A stretch of DNA of 64,000 nucleotides from JAJPKK01 sp963781195 (GCA_963781195.1 CAWAEZ010000008.1:806001-870000); one strand, 5' to 3'; shown: positions 23,975-33,733, counted from the stretch's first letter. A program made the numbers and translations. The notes: generated by a model not told the origin, from the sequence alone.

Positions 23975-25534
23975 ATGTCAAATCCCGATACGGATGGAAA
24001 GATCTTCGTCGGCAAGAGCGTGAAGCCGGAGCTGCTGACGCTCGCCTTCGGCAACCGCCACGGCCTCGTGACCGGCGCAACCGGCACCGGCAAGACGGTG
24101 ACGCTGCAGACGCTGGCCGAAGGCTTTTCCCGTGCCGGAGTTCCGGTGTTTGCCGCCGACATCAAGGGCGACCTGTCGGGGATCGCGGAGCCCGGCGAAC
24201 GCAAGGAAGCCTTCGTGAAGCGCGCGAAGGAGATCGGCTTCGAATACGAGACCGACCAATTCCCGGTGGTGTTCTGGGATCTGTTCGGCGAGCAGGGGCA
24301 TCCCATCCGCGCCACCGTCTTTGAAGTCGGGCCGCTGCTGCTGTCGCGCATCCTCGATCTCAACGACGTGCAGGAAGGCGTCCTCAACATCGTGTTCCGC
24401 TATGCCGACGACGAGTTCGGAAAGTCCGACGCCCAGAACAAAGGATTGATCGATCTGAAGGACCTGCGCGAGGTGCTGTCCTACATTTCGTCGTCCGACG
24501 AGGCGAAAGCGATCGGGTCGCGCTACGGCAACGTCTCGACGGCGTCGGTCGGCGCGGTGCAGCGCCAGCTTCTGGTGCTGGAAAATCAGGGCGCCGCCAA
24601 GTTCTTCGGCGAGCCGGCGCTCGACATCGACGACTTCATGAGGAAGGACCGAGACGGGCGCGGCACCATCAACATCCTCGCCGCCGACAAGCTCATGAAC
24701 AACCCGAGGCTCTACGGCACGTTCCTGCTTTGGCTCCTGTCGGACATGTTCGAGAAGCTTCCCGAGGTGGGCGACCTCGACAAACCGAAGCTCGTGTTCT
24801 TCTTCGACGAGGCGCATCTCCTGTTCAACGATGCGCCGAAGGCGCTGCTCGACAAGATCGAGCAGGTGGTGCGGCTCATCCGCTCCAAGGGCGTGGGCGT
24901 CTATTTCGTCACCCAGAACCCGCTCGACGTGCCCGACAAGGTGCTCGCGCAGCTCGGCAACCGGGTGCAGCACGCGTTGCGGGCGTTTACCCCGCGCGAC
25001 CAGAAAGCGGTGCGGGCGGCGGCCGAGACGTTCCGTCCGAATCCCAAGCTCAACACCGCCCAGGTGATCACCGAACTCGGCAAGGGTGAGGCGCTGGTGT
25101 CCTTCCTCGAAGGCAACGGGACGCCCTCGATGGTCGAGCGGGCGCTGATCCGTCCGCCGTCGGCGCGGGTCGGCCCGGTGACCCCGGCGGAGCGCAGCGC
25201 GATCATCGCCAGGAGCCCGCTGAAGGGAAAGTACGACACCACGGTCGATCCGGAATCGGCGTTCGAGATCCTGCAGAAGCGCGTCCAGGGCGGCGACGCC
25301 GAGGGCGAGGCGGGCGAGGGTGCGGAGGACGTCGGCCTTATCGGCATGCTCATGGCCTGGATCACCAAGATGCTCGGCCCAACCAAGCGCGGGCCGCGCG
25401 GGCGCATGTCGACCACCGAGGTCGCGGCGAAGCAGATGGCGCGGTCGGTCGCTTCGAAAGTCGGCAGCGAGGTCGGCCGCGCCATCGTGCGCGGCGTGCT
25501 CGGAAGCCTCGGCGGAAGCGGAAAGGGACGTTAG
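23975..25534 (+). CDS. HerA-like ATPase (DUF853, YjgR type)
   Basis: A 519-residue P-loop ATPase of the HerA/FtsK superfamily. Walker A is GLVTGATGTGKTVTLQTL (about 29-46), Walker B is KLVFFFDEAHLLFND (about 272-286), and an Arg-finger-like region NRVQHALRAFTPRDQKAVRA follows. The rest matches the YjgR/DUF853 family: DIKGDLSGIAEPGERKEAF, ALDIDDFMR and SFLEGNGTPSMVERALIRP. The C-terminal 90 residues are charged and end in a Gly/Arg-rich tail. Members are putative nucleic-acid translocases of unknown role. The M20 dipeptidase gene starts at the base following the stop. Confidence 0.9.
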   Translation: MSNPDTDGKIFVGKSVKPELLTLAFGNRHGLVTGATGTGKTVTLQTLAEGFSRAGVPVFAADIKGDLSGIAEPGERKEAFVKRAKEIGFEYETDQFPVVFWDLFGEQGHPIRATVFEVGPLLLSRILDLNDVQEGVLNIVFRYADDEFGKSDAQNKGLIDLKDLREVLSYISSSDEAKAIGSRYGNVSTASVGAVQRQLLVLENQGAAKFFGEPALDIDDFMRKDRDGRGTINILAADKLMNNPRLYGTFLLWLLSDMFEKLPEVGDLDKPKLVFFFDEAHLLFNDAPKALLDKIEQVVRLIRSKGVGVYFVTQNPLDVPDKVLAQLGNRVQHALRAFTPRDQKAVRAAAETFRPNPKLNTAQVITELGKGEALVSFLEGNGTPSMVERALIRPPSARVGPVTPAERSAIIARSPLKGKYDTTVDPESAFEILQKRVQGGDAEGEAGEGAEDVGLIGMLMAWITKMLGPTKRGPRGRMSTTEVAAKQMARSVASKVGSEVGRAIVRGVLGSLGGSGKGR

Positions 25535-26929
25535 ATGGACAAACTCGATGAGGTGCTGGCACGGATCGACAACGATCTCGATGCGAGTCTCGACCGTCTG
25601 TTCAGGTTCCTGTCGATCCCGTCGATCTCGACCGATCCCGCCTATGCCGAGGACTGCCGCACCGCGGCGATCCACCTCGCCACCGACCTGTCGAACCTCG
25701 ACATCGCCGCCGAGGTACATCCCACCGACGGCCATCCCGTCGTATTTGCCAAGAGCCCCCCGGTCGACGGTGCGAACCGGCGGCGCGTCATCTTCTACGG
25801 GCACTACGACGTCCAGCCGGTCGACCCGCTCGACCTGTGGCAGACGCCGCCCTTCGAGCCGCGCATCGCCACGCTTCCCGACGGCCGCCAGGCGATCGTC
25901 GCGCGCGGCGCCTGCGACGACAAGGGTCAGGTGATGACCTTCGTCGAAGCCTGCCGCGCCTGGAAAGAGGTGACGGGCTCGCTGCCGCTCGACGTGACGT
26001 TCCTGATCGAAGGCGAGGAGGAATGCGGCTCCAAGCATCTGCCGCCGTGGGTCGAGGCCCATCGCCACGAGCTCGACGGCGACGTCGTCCTCGTCTGCGA
26101 CACCGGCATGTGGGACCCGAAGACGCCGGCGATCACCACGGCGCTGCGCGGTCTCCTCTACGAGGAGATCAAGATCAAGGCGGCGGATCGCGACCTGCAT
26201 TCCGGCCTGTTCGGCGGCGCCGCCCAGAATCCGATCCGCGTGCTCGCCAAGATCATCGCGGCGATCCACGACGCCGACGGCCGGATCACCATTCCCGGCT
26301 TCTACGACGGCGTGAAGGAGCTTCCCGATGCCGTGCGCAAGGAATGGGAAGGGCTCGGATTGACCCCCGAGAAGTTCCTCGGCCAGGTCGGCCTGCGCAT
26401 TCCTGCCGGTGAGAAGGGCCGCCTCGTCATCGAGCAGCTCTCGTCGCGGCCGACCTGCGACGTGAACGGCATCTGGGGCGGCTATACCGGACCCGGCGCG
26501 AAAACCGTGATTCCTGCCGAGGCCTCGGCCAAGCTTTCGTTCCGCATGGTCGGCGACCAGAAGCCGGCGAAAATCCGCGAGGCCTTCCACGCCTTCGTAC
26601 GGTCCCACCTGCCGGCCGACTGCAAGGTGGAGTTCGTCGCCCGCGACCATGGCGCCCCGGCGATTACGCTCGACTGGGACATGCCCCAGCTCGCCGCAGC
26701 GCGCGCCGCGCTGACGCAGGAGTGGGGCAAGGAGGCCGTGCTGATCGGCTCCGGCGGCTCGATCCCGATCGTGGGCGACTTCAAGCGGCTGCTCGGCCTC
26801 GATACCCTGCTGATCGGCTTCGGCCTCGACGACGACCGCATCCACTCGCCCAACGAGAAGTACGATCTGACGAGCTTCCACAAAGGCACCCGGAGCTGGG
26901 CGCGGATTCTGGCGGCGCTGGCGGCGTAG
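25535..26929 (+). CDS. M20-family dipeptidase (metallo-hydrolase)
   Basis: A 464-residue zinc-dependent peptidase with all metal motifs intact, in contrast to the gene at 15328. These are YGHYDVQPVDPLDLW (about 88-102), RGACDDKGQVM, EGEEECGSKH, CDTGMWDP, DLHSGLFGG in the lid domain, and IHSPNEKYDL at the C-terminus. It resembles peptidase family M20 dipeptidases that cleave Xaa-His or short peptides. It starts immediately after the stop of the HerA-like gene, so the two are translationally coupled, although no functional link is known. Confidence 0.9.
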   Translation: MDKLDEVLARIDNDLDASLDRLFRFLSIPSISTDPAYAEDCRTAAIHLATDLSNLDIAAEVHPTDGHPVVFAKSPPVDGANRRRVIFYGHYDVQPVDPLDLWQTPPFEPRIATLPDGRQAIVARGACDDKGQVMTFVEACRAWKEVTGSLPLDVTFLIEGEEECGSKHLPPWVEAHRHELDGDVVLVCDTGMWDPKTPAITTALRGLLYEEIKIKAADRDLHSGLFGGAAQNPIRVLAKIIAAIHDADGRITIPGFYDGVKELPDAVRKEWEGLGLTPEKFLGQVGLRIPAGEKGRLVIEQLSSRPTCDVNGIWGGYTGPGAKTVIPAEASAKLSFRMVGDQKPAKIREAFHAFVRSHLPADCKVEFVARDHGAPAITLDWDMPQLAAARAALTQEWGKEAVLIGSGGSIPIVGDFKRLLGLDTLLIGFGLDDDRIHSPNEKYDLTSFHKGTRSWARILAALAA

Positions 26930-26974
26930 ACAGAGCGACGCGCGCAGTGATCGCGCCGCCTTGGCTCACCGCCC

Positions 26975-28603
26975 TCAGGGCTGAATCGCGTTCAAGCTCG
27001 TGAAGGTGCGGCCGCGGACGTCGTAGACCCGGGCGTAGACGACGCCCTCGCGCTCGATCTCGACCAGCACCGGCGCGGCGAGATTGGCGCAGTAGAACTC
27101 GCCCATGGTGAGGGCGAAGTCGGCGCCCTTGGTGTCCCAGGTGGTGAGGAATTCCGGCCCGAGCTCGACCTGCGCGGGACGCAGCGGCCCGCAGATGGCG
27201 ACGCGCCAGCGGCGGCCGTCGGTGGGGGTTTGCAGCCCTTCCGTCAGCTGCGCACGCAACTCCTGGGCGGCCTGTTTGAACGCGAGGCCCCAATAGTCCA
27301 GCATATAGTGGTCGTCCGCCGCGCGGATGCCGCCGGCGATGACGTTGAAATGCGTGTATTGATAGGGGTGGAGCCGCACCATTTCCTTGACCGGCAACAG
27401 CAGGCCGACGGCGAGCACGGCGGCGGCGAAGGCCGCGCCCGGCCGCCCGCGCCGCGACAGCGCCGCGCCGATCCAGGCGCCGGCGAGCCCGCCGAGCACT
27501 GCGAGCGCCGGCGTGACGAACACGAAATGGCGGATGCCGTTGTACATTGCGGGCTTGGTGAGCACCGCGAGCGCGATCGGGAAGACGCCGGCAAAGGCGA
27601 GCAGCAGGTAGACGGCCCGCCGCGGCGTCGCGACGTCGCGGCGCATCGCGGCGACGAGCGCGCCTGCGGTGCCGGCAAGCCCGAGGAAGAGGAAGATTTC
27701 CGGCTCCTTGAGCAGGAAGAGTTGCGGCACGTACTGGCGCGGCATCTCCGGCACCGGCAGCGCCATGCCGTCGAACATCTCCTTCCACGGTTTCTCGAAG
27801 AAGTGAGAGAAATATTCGACCGCGCGAAACGGATTGAGCGGCTCGGTGACGGACCACGGCCACACCAGCGCCATCACCGCATAGCCGATCACCAGGGCCG
27901 GCAGGAAGCGCACAACGAAAATGCCGAGCCGGCCCGCCGCCGCGCGCACACCCTCGCGGCGGGTCTCCACAGCGAGGATGAGGGTCAGCGCCGCCAGCAC
28001 GTTGATCACCGCGAGTCCGCCGAGCACGCGGGTGCCGATGGAAAGGCCGGCGCCGATGCCGACCATCGCGCAGGTGATCGGCGAGGGGCGAGGATATTCC
28101 TCGAGCGCACGCACCAGCGCGAGGGTCAGGAACACCATCGCCACCGCGAAGGGCGAGTCCTTCGCGTTCATGAACATGTTGCCGTAGTAGAGCGGGCAGG
28201 TGGCGAGCAGGGCGACCGCAATCAGCCCGGCGAGAGGACCGGCGAGCCGCCGGCCGAGCCGCCAGGTGATGAACAGGCCGAGCAGCCCGATGGCGGCACC
28301 GACCAGGCGGCGCGTCTCGAACAGGTCGAACGGCAGCACCTTGGCGGCGAGCGCGGACAGCATGTCGAAGCCGCCGCCATAGGCATAGAGATTGACGAAC
28401 GACAGCGCGCGCTGATCGGAAAATCCCGAGGAGTACAGATTGAGCAACAGTCCGCCGTACTCGGCGTGGGTGTAATCATCCCAGCCGAGACCATAATCGC
28501 GGAATGTGAGGGCTGCGATGATCGCGACCGCGGCGAGAACGCACAGTGAAAGTGCATCCGCGATGCGTTCGCCCGATCGCCCCTCCGGCCAGGAGTTCGC
28601 CAT
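26975..28603 (-). CDS. Membrane glycosyltransferase, family 39-like
   Basis: A 542-residue integral membrane protein with about ten predicted helices. The acidic motif after helix 1, FRDYGLGWDDYTHAEYGGLL, is in the position of the catalytic DD/DE motif of GT39/ArnT-type enzymes, and LLATCPLYYGNMFMNAKDSP is the following membrane-loop signature. The C-terminal 110 residues are soluble and periplasmic. Such enzymes transfer a sugar from a polyprenyl-phosphate donor to lipid A or another acceptor in the periplasm. No partner genes for lipid-sugar synthesis are nearby, so substrate is unknown. It starts at ATG 28603 and ends convergent with the dipeptidase. Confidence 0.8.
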   Translation of the reverse strand: MANSWPEGRSGERIADALSLCVLAAVAIIAALTFRDYGLGWDDYTHAEYGGLLLNLYSSGFSDQRALSFVNLYAYGGGFDMLSALAAKVLPFDLFETRRLVGAAIGLLGLFITWRLGRRLAGPLAGLIAVALLATCPLYYGNMFMNAKDSPFAVAMVFLTLALVRALEEYPRPSPITCAMVGIGAGLSIGTRVLGGLAVINVLAALTLILAVETRREGVRAAAGRLGIFVVRFLPALVIGYAVMALVWPWSVTEPLNPFRAVEYFSHFFEKPWKEMFDGMALPVPEMPRQYVPQLFLLKEPEIFLFLGLAGTAGALVAAMRRDVATPRRAVYLLLAFAGVFPIALAVLTKPAMYNGIRHFVFVTPALAVLGGLAGAWIGAALSRRGRPGAAFAAAVLAVGLLLPVKEMVRLHPYQYTHFNVIAGGIRAADDHYMLDYWGLAFKQAAQELRAQLTEGLQTPTDGRRWRVAICGPLRPAQVELGPEFLTTWDTKGADFALTMGEFYCANLAAPVLVEIEREGVVYARVYDVRGRTFTSLNAIQP

Positions 28604-28785
28604 AAATCAATATTTGTTGCGATGCGGCAGCGGGTTTCCTCGGGTCAGCGGGTCGAGCCCCCCGTGAATATTCTTTTGTGCGGCTTTTCGATGAAGAGGT
28701 AGAAAATCTCGCGGCGCTGCAGACTGACGGCCCGACCGCGGAGTGTCGCCCCCCGGCCGGGCCATGCAAGGATAGTCGAGCCAGC

Positions 28786-29388
28786 TTATTTGGACGCTGC
28801 GGCAAAAAGCTCCGCCACGTATTCCCAGTTCACGAGGTGGTCCACGTAGGCCTTGAGGTAGTCTGGCCGGCGATTGCGATAGTCGATGTAGTAGGAATGC
28901 TCCCACACGTCGCAACCGAGGATCGGCGTGCCGCCGTGAACCAGCGGATTTTCTCCGTTCGCGGTCTTGGTGACGACGATCTTGCCGTCCTTGACGGCGA
29001 GCCAGCACCAGCCCGAGCCGAACTGGGTGACGCCGGCCTGGACGAACTCCTCCTTCATCTTGGCGACCGAACCGAGGTCGGCGATGATCTTCTTTTCCAA
29101 TTCGCCCGGAATCTTGTCGCCGCCGCCCTGGGGCTTCATCCATTTCCAGAAGTGGATGTGGTTAAGGTCCTGGCCGGAATTGTTGAAGACGCCGGCGTTC
29201 TTTCCGAACGAGCCCTTGACGACCTCTTCCAGCGACTTGCCTTCCCACTCCGTGCCCTTGATGAGGTTGTTGAGGTTGTTGACGTAGGCGAGGTGATGCT
29301 TGTCGTGGTGATATTCGAGCGTCTCGCGCGACATGTAGGGCGCAAGCGCGTCGTAGGAATACGGCAGGTCGGGTAGGGAAAACGACAT
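28786..29388 (-). CDS. sodB: Superoxide dismutase (Fe/Mn)
   Basis: A 200-residue enzyme that dismutes superoxide. Metal ligands are His27 (SRETLEYHHDKHHLAYVNNL), a second His in NHIHFWKWM, Asp in GCDVWEHSYYIDY and the last His in the same motif. The WKWM and GSGWCWLAV elements match the iron/manganese family, with several features of the iron type; the metal cannot be assigned with certainty. ATG 29388 has GAGGAG upstream. No signal peptide, so cytoplasmic. It is a single-gene unit on the minus strand. Confidence 0.95.
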   Translation of the reverse strand: MSFSLPDLPYSYDALAPYMSRETLEYHHDKHHLAYVNNLNNLIKGTEWEGKSLEEVVKGSFGKNAGVFNNSGQDLNHIHFWKWMKPQGGGDKIPGELEKKIIADLGSVAKMKEEFVQAGVTQFGSGWCWLAVKDGKIVVTKTANGENPLVHGGTPILGCDVWEHSYYIDYRNRRPDYLKAYVDHLVNWEYVAELFAAASK

Positions 29389-29727
29389 CGGGCTCTCCTC
29401 AATGCTGGTGCAGGTCGGTGGTCGTCCAGAGCGACCGGGGGCGGGGACAGTGGCCCTTAATTAGGCCGTGACGGGCGGGGCGGCAACCGCCTGCGCGGGC
29501 GCAACGCGGCGCAGAAGCAAGGCGTTCCGCGATGGCGCGGATTGACTCCGGCAACTTTTGGGGCCTTGTGGCCTCGGACCGCGGCCGGAGCGGGCCGGAG
29601 ATGCCGATCGACTGGAGAATGGTTTGATCCTCATGGGTTTATAGGCATATCCTAACTTTTTCTCAGCAAACTCGGGTCGATTCGGCGCGTCGGCAGCCGA
29701 ACGGGCCACGAGGGCGGGTGAGCGGAC
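29389..29727. other. Intergenic region between divergent sodB and the repeat-rich protein gene
   Basis: No gene is supported. An open frame at 29461-29709 (minus) has proline/arginine-rich, shadow-like composition and is rejected. An AT-richer patch around 29640-29675 (TTATAGGCATATCCTAACTTTT) is a plausible promoter zone for the gene at 29728. The sodB promoter should lie near 29400-29470. Confidence 0.5.
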
Positions 29728-31524
29728 GTGTTTTATCTCTTGCTGTTGTTCAGTCTCATGACGCTGGGTGCCGGCGTCTTTCTGATCGGATTCGGCGCGC
29801 CGATCCGCGAGACGATGTTCGGTTCGGCGCTGATCATCTCGGGAACAGTCTCAGTGGTCGGCGGATTCCTGCTGGTGGGGCTTGCCGCCGCGGTCCAGGA
29901 ATTGCGCCGGATCGTGCAGGGCCTGCGGCGCATGCCCGGCGTGCGACCCGCTCGGCCTGCCGACCGCAAGGAGGGCGAACGGCGCCCACCCCCGCAGCGT
30001 GCGCCGTTTCCGGCCCGCTCGGCAGCGGACGCGCCCATCCCGGCGCCGACCAGCATCGACGAGCCGGCGTTCGACCTGCCGCCCGACATTCGCTCCGATG
30101 CGGCGGCAGCCGTGGAAGCCGGGTTGCAGGCCGAACCCCATGGATACGCCGAGGCCGACATCCGTCCGGAGTCGCGGCCGCCGGAGCGCCAGCCGGGCCC
30201 GGCCTGGTTGAGACGCGCCATCGCCGAAATCGAGTCGGTTCCGCCGGGCGAAGCTCCACCGCCGCCCGAGCCGCTCGAACCCAGGCCTGGCGAGTCGTGG
30301 CATCCCGAAGAGGTGGCCCGTCGCTACGCGCCTCCCGAGGCCCAGTACGGACGCCCGGGGAGCGGGCCGGCCGGCCCGCTCGAACGGCCAAGCCCGCAAG
30401 ACGGGCGTCGCCCGCGAGGGGGCCTGCCTGCGGCGCCGCTGGCGCCCGCCGCTCCGGTCGAGCCGGAGGATTATGCGCCGGAGGCCGACGTTTGGATGCG
30501 GCCGCGCATTCCGACCTCGCCCATCAGCGCCCCCGTCGCACGAGACGAGCCGCTACAGGACTATGCAGCGGAGCCTGAAGTGGCTCCGCCTCGGCGTTCC
30601 ACGCCGGTTCAGCCAGGTCCTTCGGTTCAGCCAGGTCCTCCGGTCCAGCCAAACCCTGCCCGGGCAAACGACGGCCAACCCACCCTTGGCGGTCAGCCCA
30701 ATTCGTCACCTCACGGTCAGGCAAGCCCCGCTCAACCCGAGCCGGCGCCCAGCATTTTCGACATGGTGTGGGCCAATGATCGCCGGCGTTCCGGGCCGGC
30801 TTTCCCTGCGGAGTCGCGGCCCGAGCCGCAGGCCTACGCGCCACGCCCGGTCGAGCGCCCGGCGCCGCCGGTCGCGATGCCCGCGCCGCCCGTCGTCGCT
30901 CCGCCTCAGCGGCCCGAGCCGCCGCGCCCGGAGTTTGCGCGCCCGGAGCCGGTTCGCCCCGATTTCATTCGGCCTGAACCGATTCGTCCCGAGCCCGCTC
31001 GTCTGGAGCCTGCCCGTATCGAGCCTGCCCGTCCCGAGCCCGCCCGTTACGAGCCGGCACGTTACGAGCCGGCTCGTCATGAGCCGATGCGTGCGGAGGC
31101 CGCGCGTCCCGAGCCGATGCGTCAGGAACCGATGCATCCCGAGCCGATGCGTTCCGAGCCGATGCGTCAGGAACCGATGCATCCCGAGCCGACCCGTTCC
31201 GAGCCGATGCGTCAGGAATCCATCCGTCGTGATCCGGTGCGGCAGGAGGTCGTACGGCAAGAACCCATGCGGCAAGAACCTATGCGGCAAGAACCCGTGC
31301 GGCAAGAACCCGTGCGGCAAGAACCCGTGCGGCAAGAGCCCGTGCGTCCGCAGATGCCGCGCCCCGAGCCGCGTCCGCTATCGATCCTCAAGTCCGGCGT
31401 GATCGACGAGATGGCTTACACGTTGTTCAACGACGGCTCGATCGAGGCACAGATGCCCGACGGCACCATGCGGTTCTCGTCGATCGACGAGTTGCGCCGG
31501 CACCTCGATCAGAACGACGGGTGA
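29728..31524 (+). CDS. Membrane-anchored proline-rich repeat protein with conserved C-terminal domain
   Basis: A 598-residue protein starting at GTG 29728. Two N-terminal membrane helices (LLLLFSLMTLGAGVFLIGFG; ALIISGTVSVVGGFLLVGLA, about 2-52) precede a long Pro/Glu/Arg-rich disordered region. Residues about 460-540 are tandem repeats (EPMRQEPMHPEPMRS type, then VRQEP type). The final 50 residues form an ordered domain, ILKSGVIDEMAYTLFNDGSI then EAQMPDGTMRFSSIDELRRH, which I recall in Bradyrhizobium-type proteins of unknown role. The charged linker probably spans the cytoplasm to place that domain. Function is unknown. Confidence 0.8.
   Translation: MFYLLLLFSLMTLGAGVFLIGFGAPIRETMFGSALIISGTVSVVGGFLLVGLAAAVQELRRIVQGLRRMPGVRPARPADRKEGERRPPPQRAPFPARSAADAPIPAPTSIDEPAFDLPPDIRSDAAAAVEAGLQAEPHGYAEADIRPESRPPERQPGPAWLRRAIAEIESVPPGEAPPPPEPLEPRPGESWHPEEVARRYAPPEAQYGRPGSGPAGPLERPSPQDGRRPRGGLPAAPLAPAAPVEPEDYAPEADVWMRPRIPTSPISAPVARDEPLQDYAAEPEVAPPRRSTPVQPGPSVQPGPPVQPNPARANDGQPTLGGQPNSSPHGQASPAQPEPAPSIFDMVWANDRRRSGPAFPAESRPEPQAYAPRPVERPAPPVAMPAPPVVAPPQRPEPPRPEFARPEPVRPDFIRPEPIRPEPARLEPARIEPARPEPARYEPARYEPARHEPMRAEAARPEPMRQEPMHPEPMRSEPMRQEPMHPEPTRSEPMRQESIRRDPVRQEVVRQEPMRQEPMRQEPVRQEPVRQEPVRQEPVRPQMPRPEPRPLSILKSGVIDEMAYTLFNDGSIEAQMPDGTMRFSSIDELRRHLDQNDG
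31111..31217. repeat. 45-bp tandem repeat inside the proline-rich gene
   Basis: Units at 31111-31155 and 31156-31200, plus a partial third from 31201. Each encodes EPMRQEPMHPEP[M/T]RS. The length is a multiple of three, so copy-number change keeps frame. Confidence 0.85.
31251..31340. repeat. Six 15-bp tandem units inside the proline-rich gene
   Basis: Units of CGTGCGGCAAGAACC type at 31251-31265, 31266-31280, 31281-31295, 31296-31310, 31311-31325 and 31326-31340, with one to three substitutions. They encode V/M-R-Q-E-P. Near identity at DNA level suggests recent expansion by slippage. Confidence 0.9.
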
Positions 31525-31597
31525 GCCCCCGCGTGGGGCTGAAGGGCTTCGAGCAGCCAGCCGCCGTGAGCGTCGTGAAAGCCGGCGCCGCGGCCGC

Positions 31598-33733
31598 TCA
31601 TGCGGACGGCAGGCTGTCCTCGACGGCCGCCACCGCAAAGGCGTAGGCGAGCGCGACCTCCTTGAGCCGGTCGAACCGTCCCGCGGCGCCGCCGTGCCCG
31701 GCATCGAGATTGGTGCGCAGCACCAGTGCGCTGTCGGTGGTCTTGAGCCGGCGCAGCCGCGCCACCCATTTGGCCGGCTCCCAATAAGTCACACGGGGAT
31801 CGGTGAGCCCGGCCAGCACCAGCATTGCCGGGTAGGCCTGAGCACGCACATTGTCGTAGGGCGAATAGCTGCGGATCACCGCGAAGGCGTCGGGGTCGGT
31901 GATCGGATTTCCCCATTCCGGCCACTCCGGCGGCGTCAGCGGCAGGGTGTCGTCGAGCATGGTGTTGAGGACATCGACGAACGGGACTTCGGCAATGAGC
32001 CCGGCGAACAGATCCGGCCGCGCATTGGCGATGGCGCCGATCAGCATGCCGCCCGCCGATGCCCCCTGGGCGACGACCTTGCGCGGCGAGACGAACTTTT
32101 GGGCGATGAGAAATTCCGTCGCCGCGATGAAATCGGAGAAGGTGTTGGGCTTGCTGGCGAGCTTGCCCTCGCGGTACCACCGCCAACCCTTTTCGGTGCC
32201 GCCGCGGATGTGGGCGATGGCCACCACGAAGCCGCGATCGGCGAGCGACAGCCGGTTCGCGGTGAACGCGGCCGGGATCGACATGCCGTAGGCGCCGTAG
32301 CCATAGACGAGCCCGGGCGCGGTACCGTCGAGGGGCGTGCCTTTGCGATAGAGCAGCGAGACCGGGACCTTTTCGCCATCCTTGGCGGGCGCGAACACGC
32401 GCCGCGTCACATAGGCGGCAGGATCATGCCCGCTCGGAATCTCCTGGCGCTTGCGCAGGGTTCGCGTCCGGCGGGCGAGGTCGTAATCCCATGTCTCCAA
32501 AGGCGTCGTCATCGACGAATAGTGGAAGCGCAGTGCGTCGGTTGCGAATTCGTAGCCGGGATCGAAGCCGAGCGAATAGGCCTCCTCATCGAAGGCGATG
32601 ACGTGCTCGTCGCCGTCGGCGAGCCGGCGCACCACGATGCGCGCGAGGCCGTCCTCGCGCTCGAGCCGGATCAGCCAGTTCGCGAGGACGGCAAAGTCCA
32701 GGATGTAGACGCCCGGATGGTGGGGGACGACGTCGCGCCAGTGGTCGCGGCCGCACGCCGCGAGCGGCGCCCAGGCAATCTTGAAATCCTCGGCACCGCC
32801 CGCATTGGTGAGGATGAACAGGCCGGGTTCGCCTCCGGCGTCGGGGTGATGCTCGACCCGATAGCGGACCGCAGGTTCGCGCGGCGCGATGAGGCGTGGC
32901 TCAGCTTCGCCGGCGAGGTCGATGAGCCAGCTCTCCGAGGACTCGTGGTCGTGCAGGGAAACCTCGGCATATCGCCGCGACTGTTGCCGCGACAGCGAGA
33001 CGAACAGCCCGCTGTCATCCGCGGTGATGATCTGCTCGTCCTTCGCCGGGTCGGTGCCGAGACGGTGGCGATGCACGCTCACCGGGCGGTGATTGTCGTC
33101 GACATGGACGTAGTAGAACGCGTGGCCGTCGTCGGTCCAGACGACGCCGCCGGTGGCTTCCGTGATCACTTCCGGCAGGTCGGTCCCGGAGGCGATGTCG
33201 CGGACCCGAATGGCAAAGAGCTCGGCGCCGCTGTCATCGGCACTCCAGGCGAGCAGCCGGTGGTCCGGAGAATGGGCGGTCGCGCCGACCCGAAAGAACG
33301 ACTTGCCCACGGCGAGGGCGTCGCCGTCGAGGATCAACTCGGTCGTGCCGCCTTCCCGTGGCTCCCGGCAGATCAGCGGATGCTGGCCGCCCTCGCGATG
33401 GCGGCTGAAATAGGAATAGGGCCCGTCGGGGGAGGGAACCGTCGCATCGTCTTCCTTGATGCGGCCCCTCATTTCCGCGAACAGGACGTCCTGTAGCGCG
33501 GCGGTCCCGGCGAGGGCTGCCTCCGCGTAGGCGTTCTCGGCATCGAGATAGGCACGGATTTCCGGATCGAGCAGGCTCGGATCGCGCATGACCGCCTGCC
33601 AGCGGGCATCCTTGAGCCAGGCGAACTCATCGGCGAGGGCGATGCCGTGGCGCACGGTGCGCGAGGGACGCGGCGTGGCGCGCGGGGGCGCCGGAAACGG
33701 CGCGGCGACTTTGGACAACGCGGTGAAACTCAT
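31598..33733 (-). CDS. ptrB: Oligopeptidase B (prolyl oligopeptidase family S9)
   Basis: A 711-residue serine peptidase that cuts small peptides after basic residues. ATG 33733 lies six bases after AAGGA; the frame opens at 33739. The N-terminal half is a seven-bladed propeller (for example YSYFSRHREGGQHPLICRE). The catalytic alpha/beta-hydrolase half has Ser in VAQGASAGGMLIGAIANARP, Asp in LVLAGLTDPRVTYWEPAKWV and His in NLDAGHGGAAGRFD. Length and motifs match protease II. It is transcribed towards the repeat-rich gene, ending 73 bp from it. Confidence 0.93.
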   Translation of the reverse strand: MSFTALSKVAAPFPAPPRATPRPSRTVRHGIALADEFAWLKDARWQAVMRDPSLLDPEIRAYLDAENAYAEAALAGTAALQDVLFAEMRGRIKEDDATVPSPDGPYSYFSRHREGGQHPLICREPREGGTTELILDGDALAVGKSFFRVGATAHSPDHRLLAWSADDSGAELFAIRVRDIASGTDLPEVITEATGGVVWTDDGHAFYYVHVDDNHRPVSVHRHRLGTDPAKDEQIITADDSGLFVSLSRQQSRRYAEVSLHDHESSESWLIDLAGEAEPRLIAPREPAVRYRVEHHPDAGGEPGLFILTNAGGAEDFKIAWAPLAACGRDHWRDVVPHHPGVYILDFAVLANWLIRLEREDGLARIVVRRLADGDEHVIAFDEEAYSLGFDPGYEFATDALRFHYSSMTTPLETWDYDLARRTRTLRKRQEIPSGHDPAAYVTRRVFAPAKDGEKVPVSLLYRKGTPLDGTAPGLVYGYGAYGMSIPAAFTANRLSLADRGFVVAIAHIRGGTEKGWRWYREGKLASKPNTFSDFIAATEFLIAQKFVSPRKVVAQGASAGGMLIGAIANARPDLFAGLIAEVPFVDVLNTMLDDTLPLTPPEWPEWGNPITDPDAFAVIRSYSPYDNVRAQAYPAMLVLAGLTDPRVTYWEPAKWVARLRRLKTTDSALVLRTNLDAGHGGAAGRFDRLKEVALAYAFAVAAVEDSLPSA

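Noticed and set aside
23978..26881. 967-codon open frame on the minus strand across the HerA-like and dipeptidase genes
   Set aside because: It is antisense to two well-supported coupled genes, is rich in His/Arg/Asp as GC-rich shadow frames are, and has no recognisable motif.
29461..29709. 82-codon minus-strand frame between sodB and the repeat-rich gene
   Set aside because: No motif, no good ribosome-binding site and composition typical of non-coding DNA.
31111..31340. Direct repeats considered as a CRISPR array
   Set aside because: Units are contiguous with no spacers, lie inside an open reading frame, and are multiples of three.
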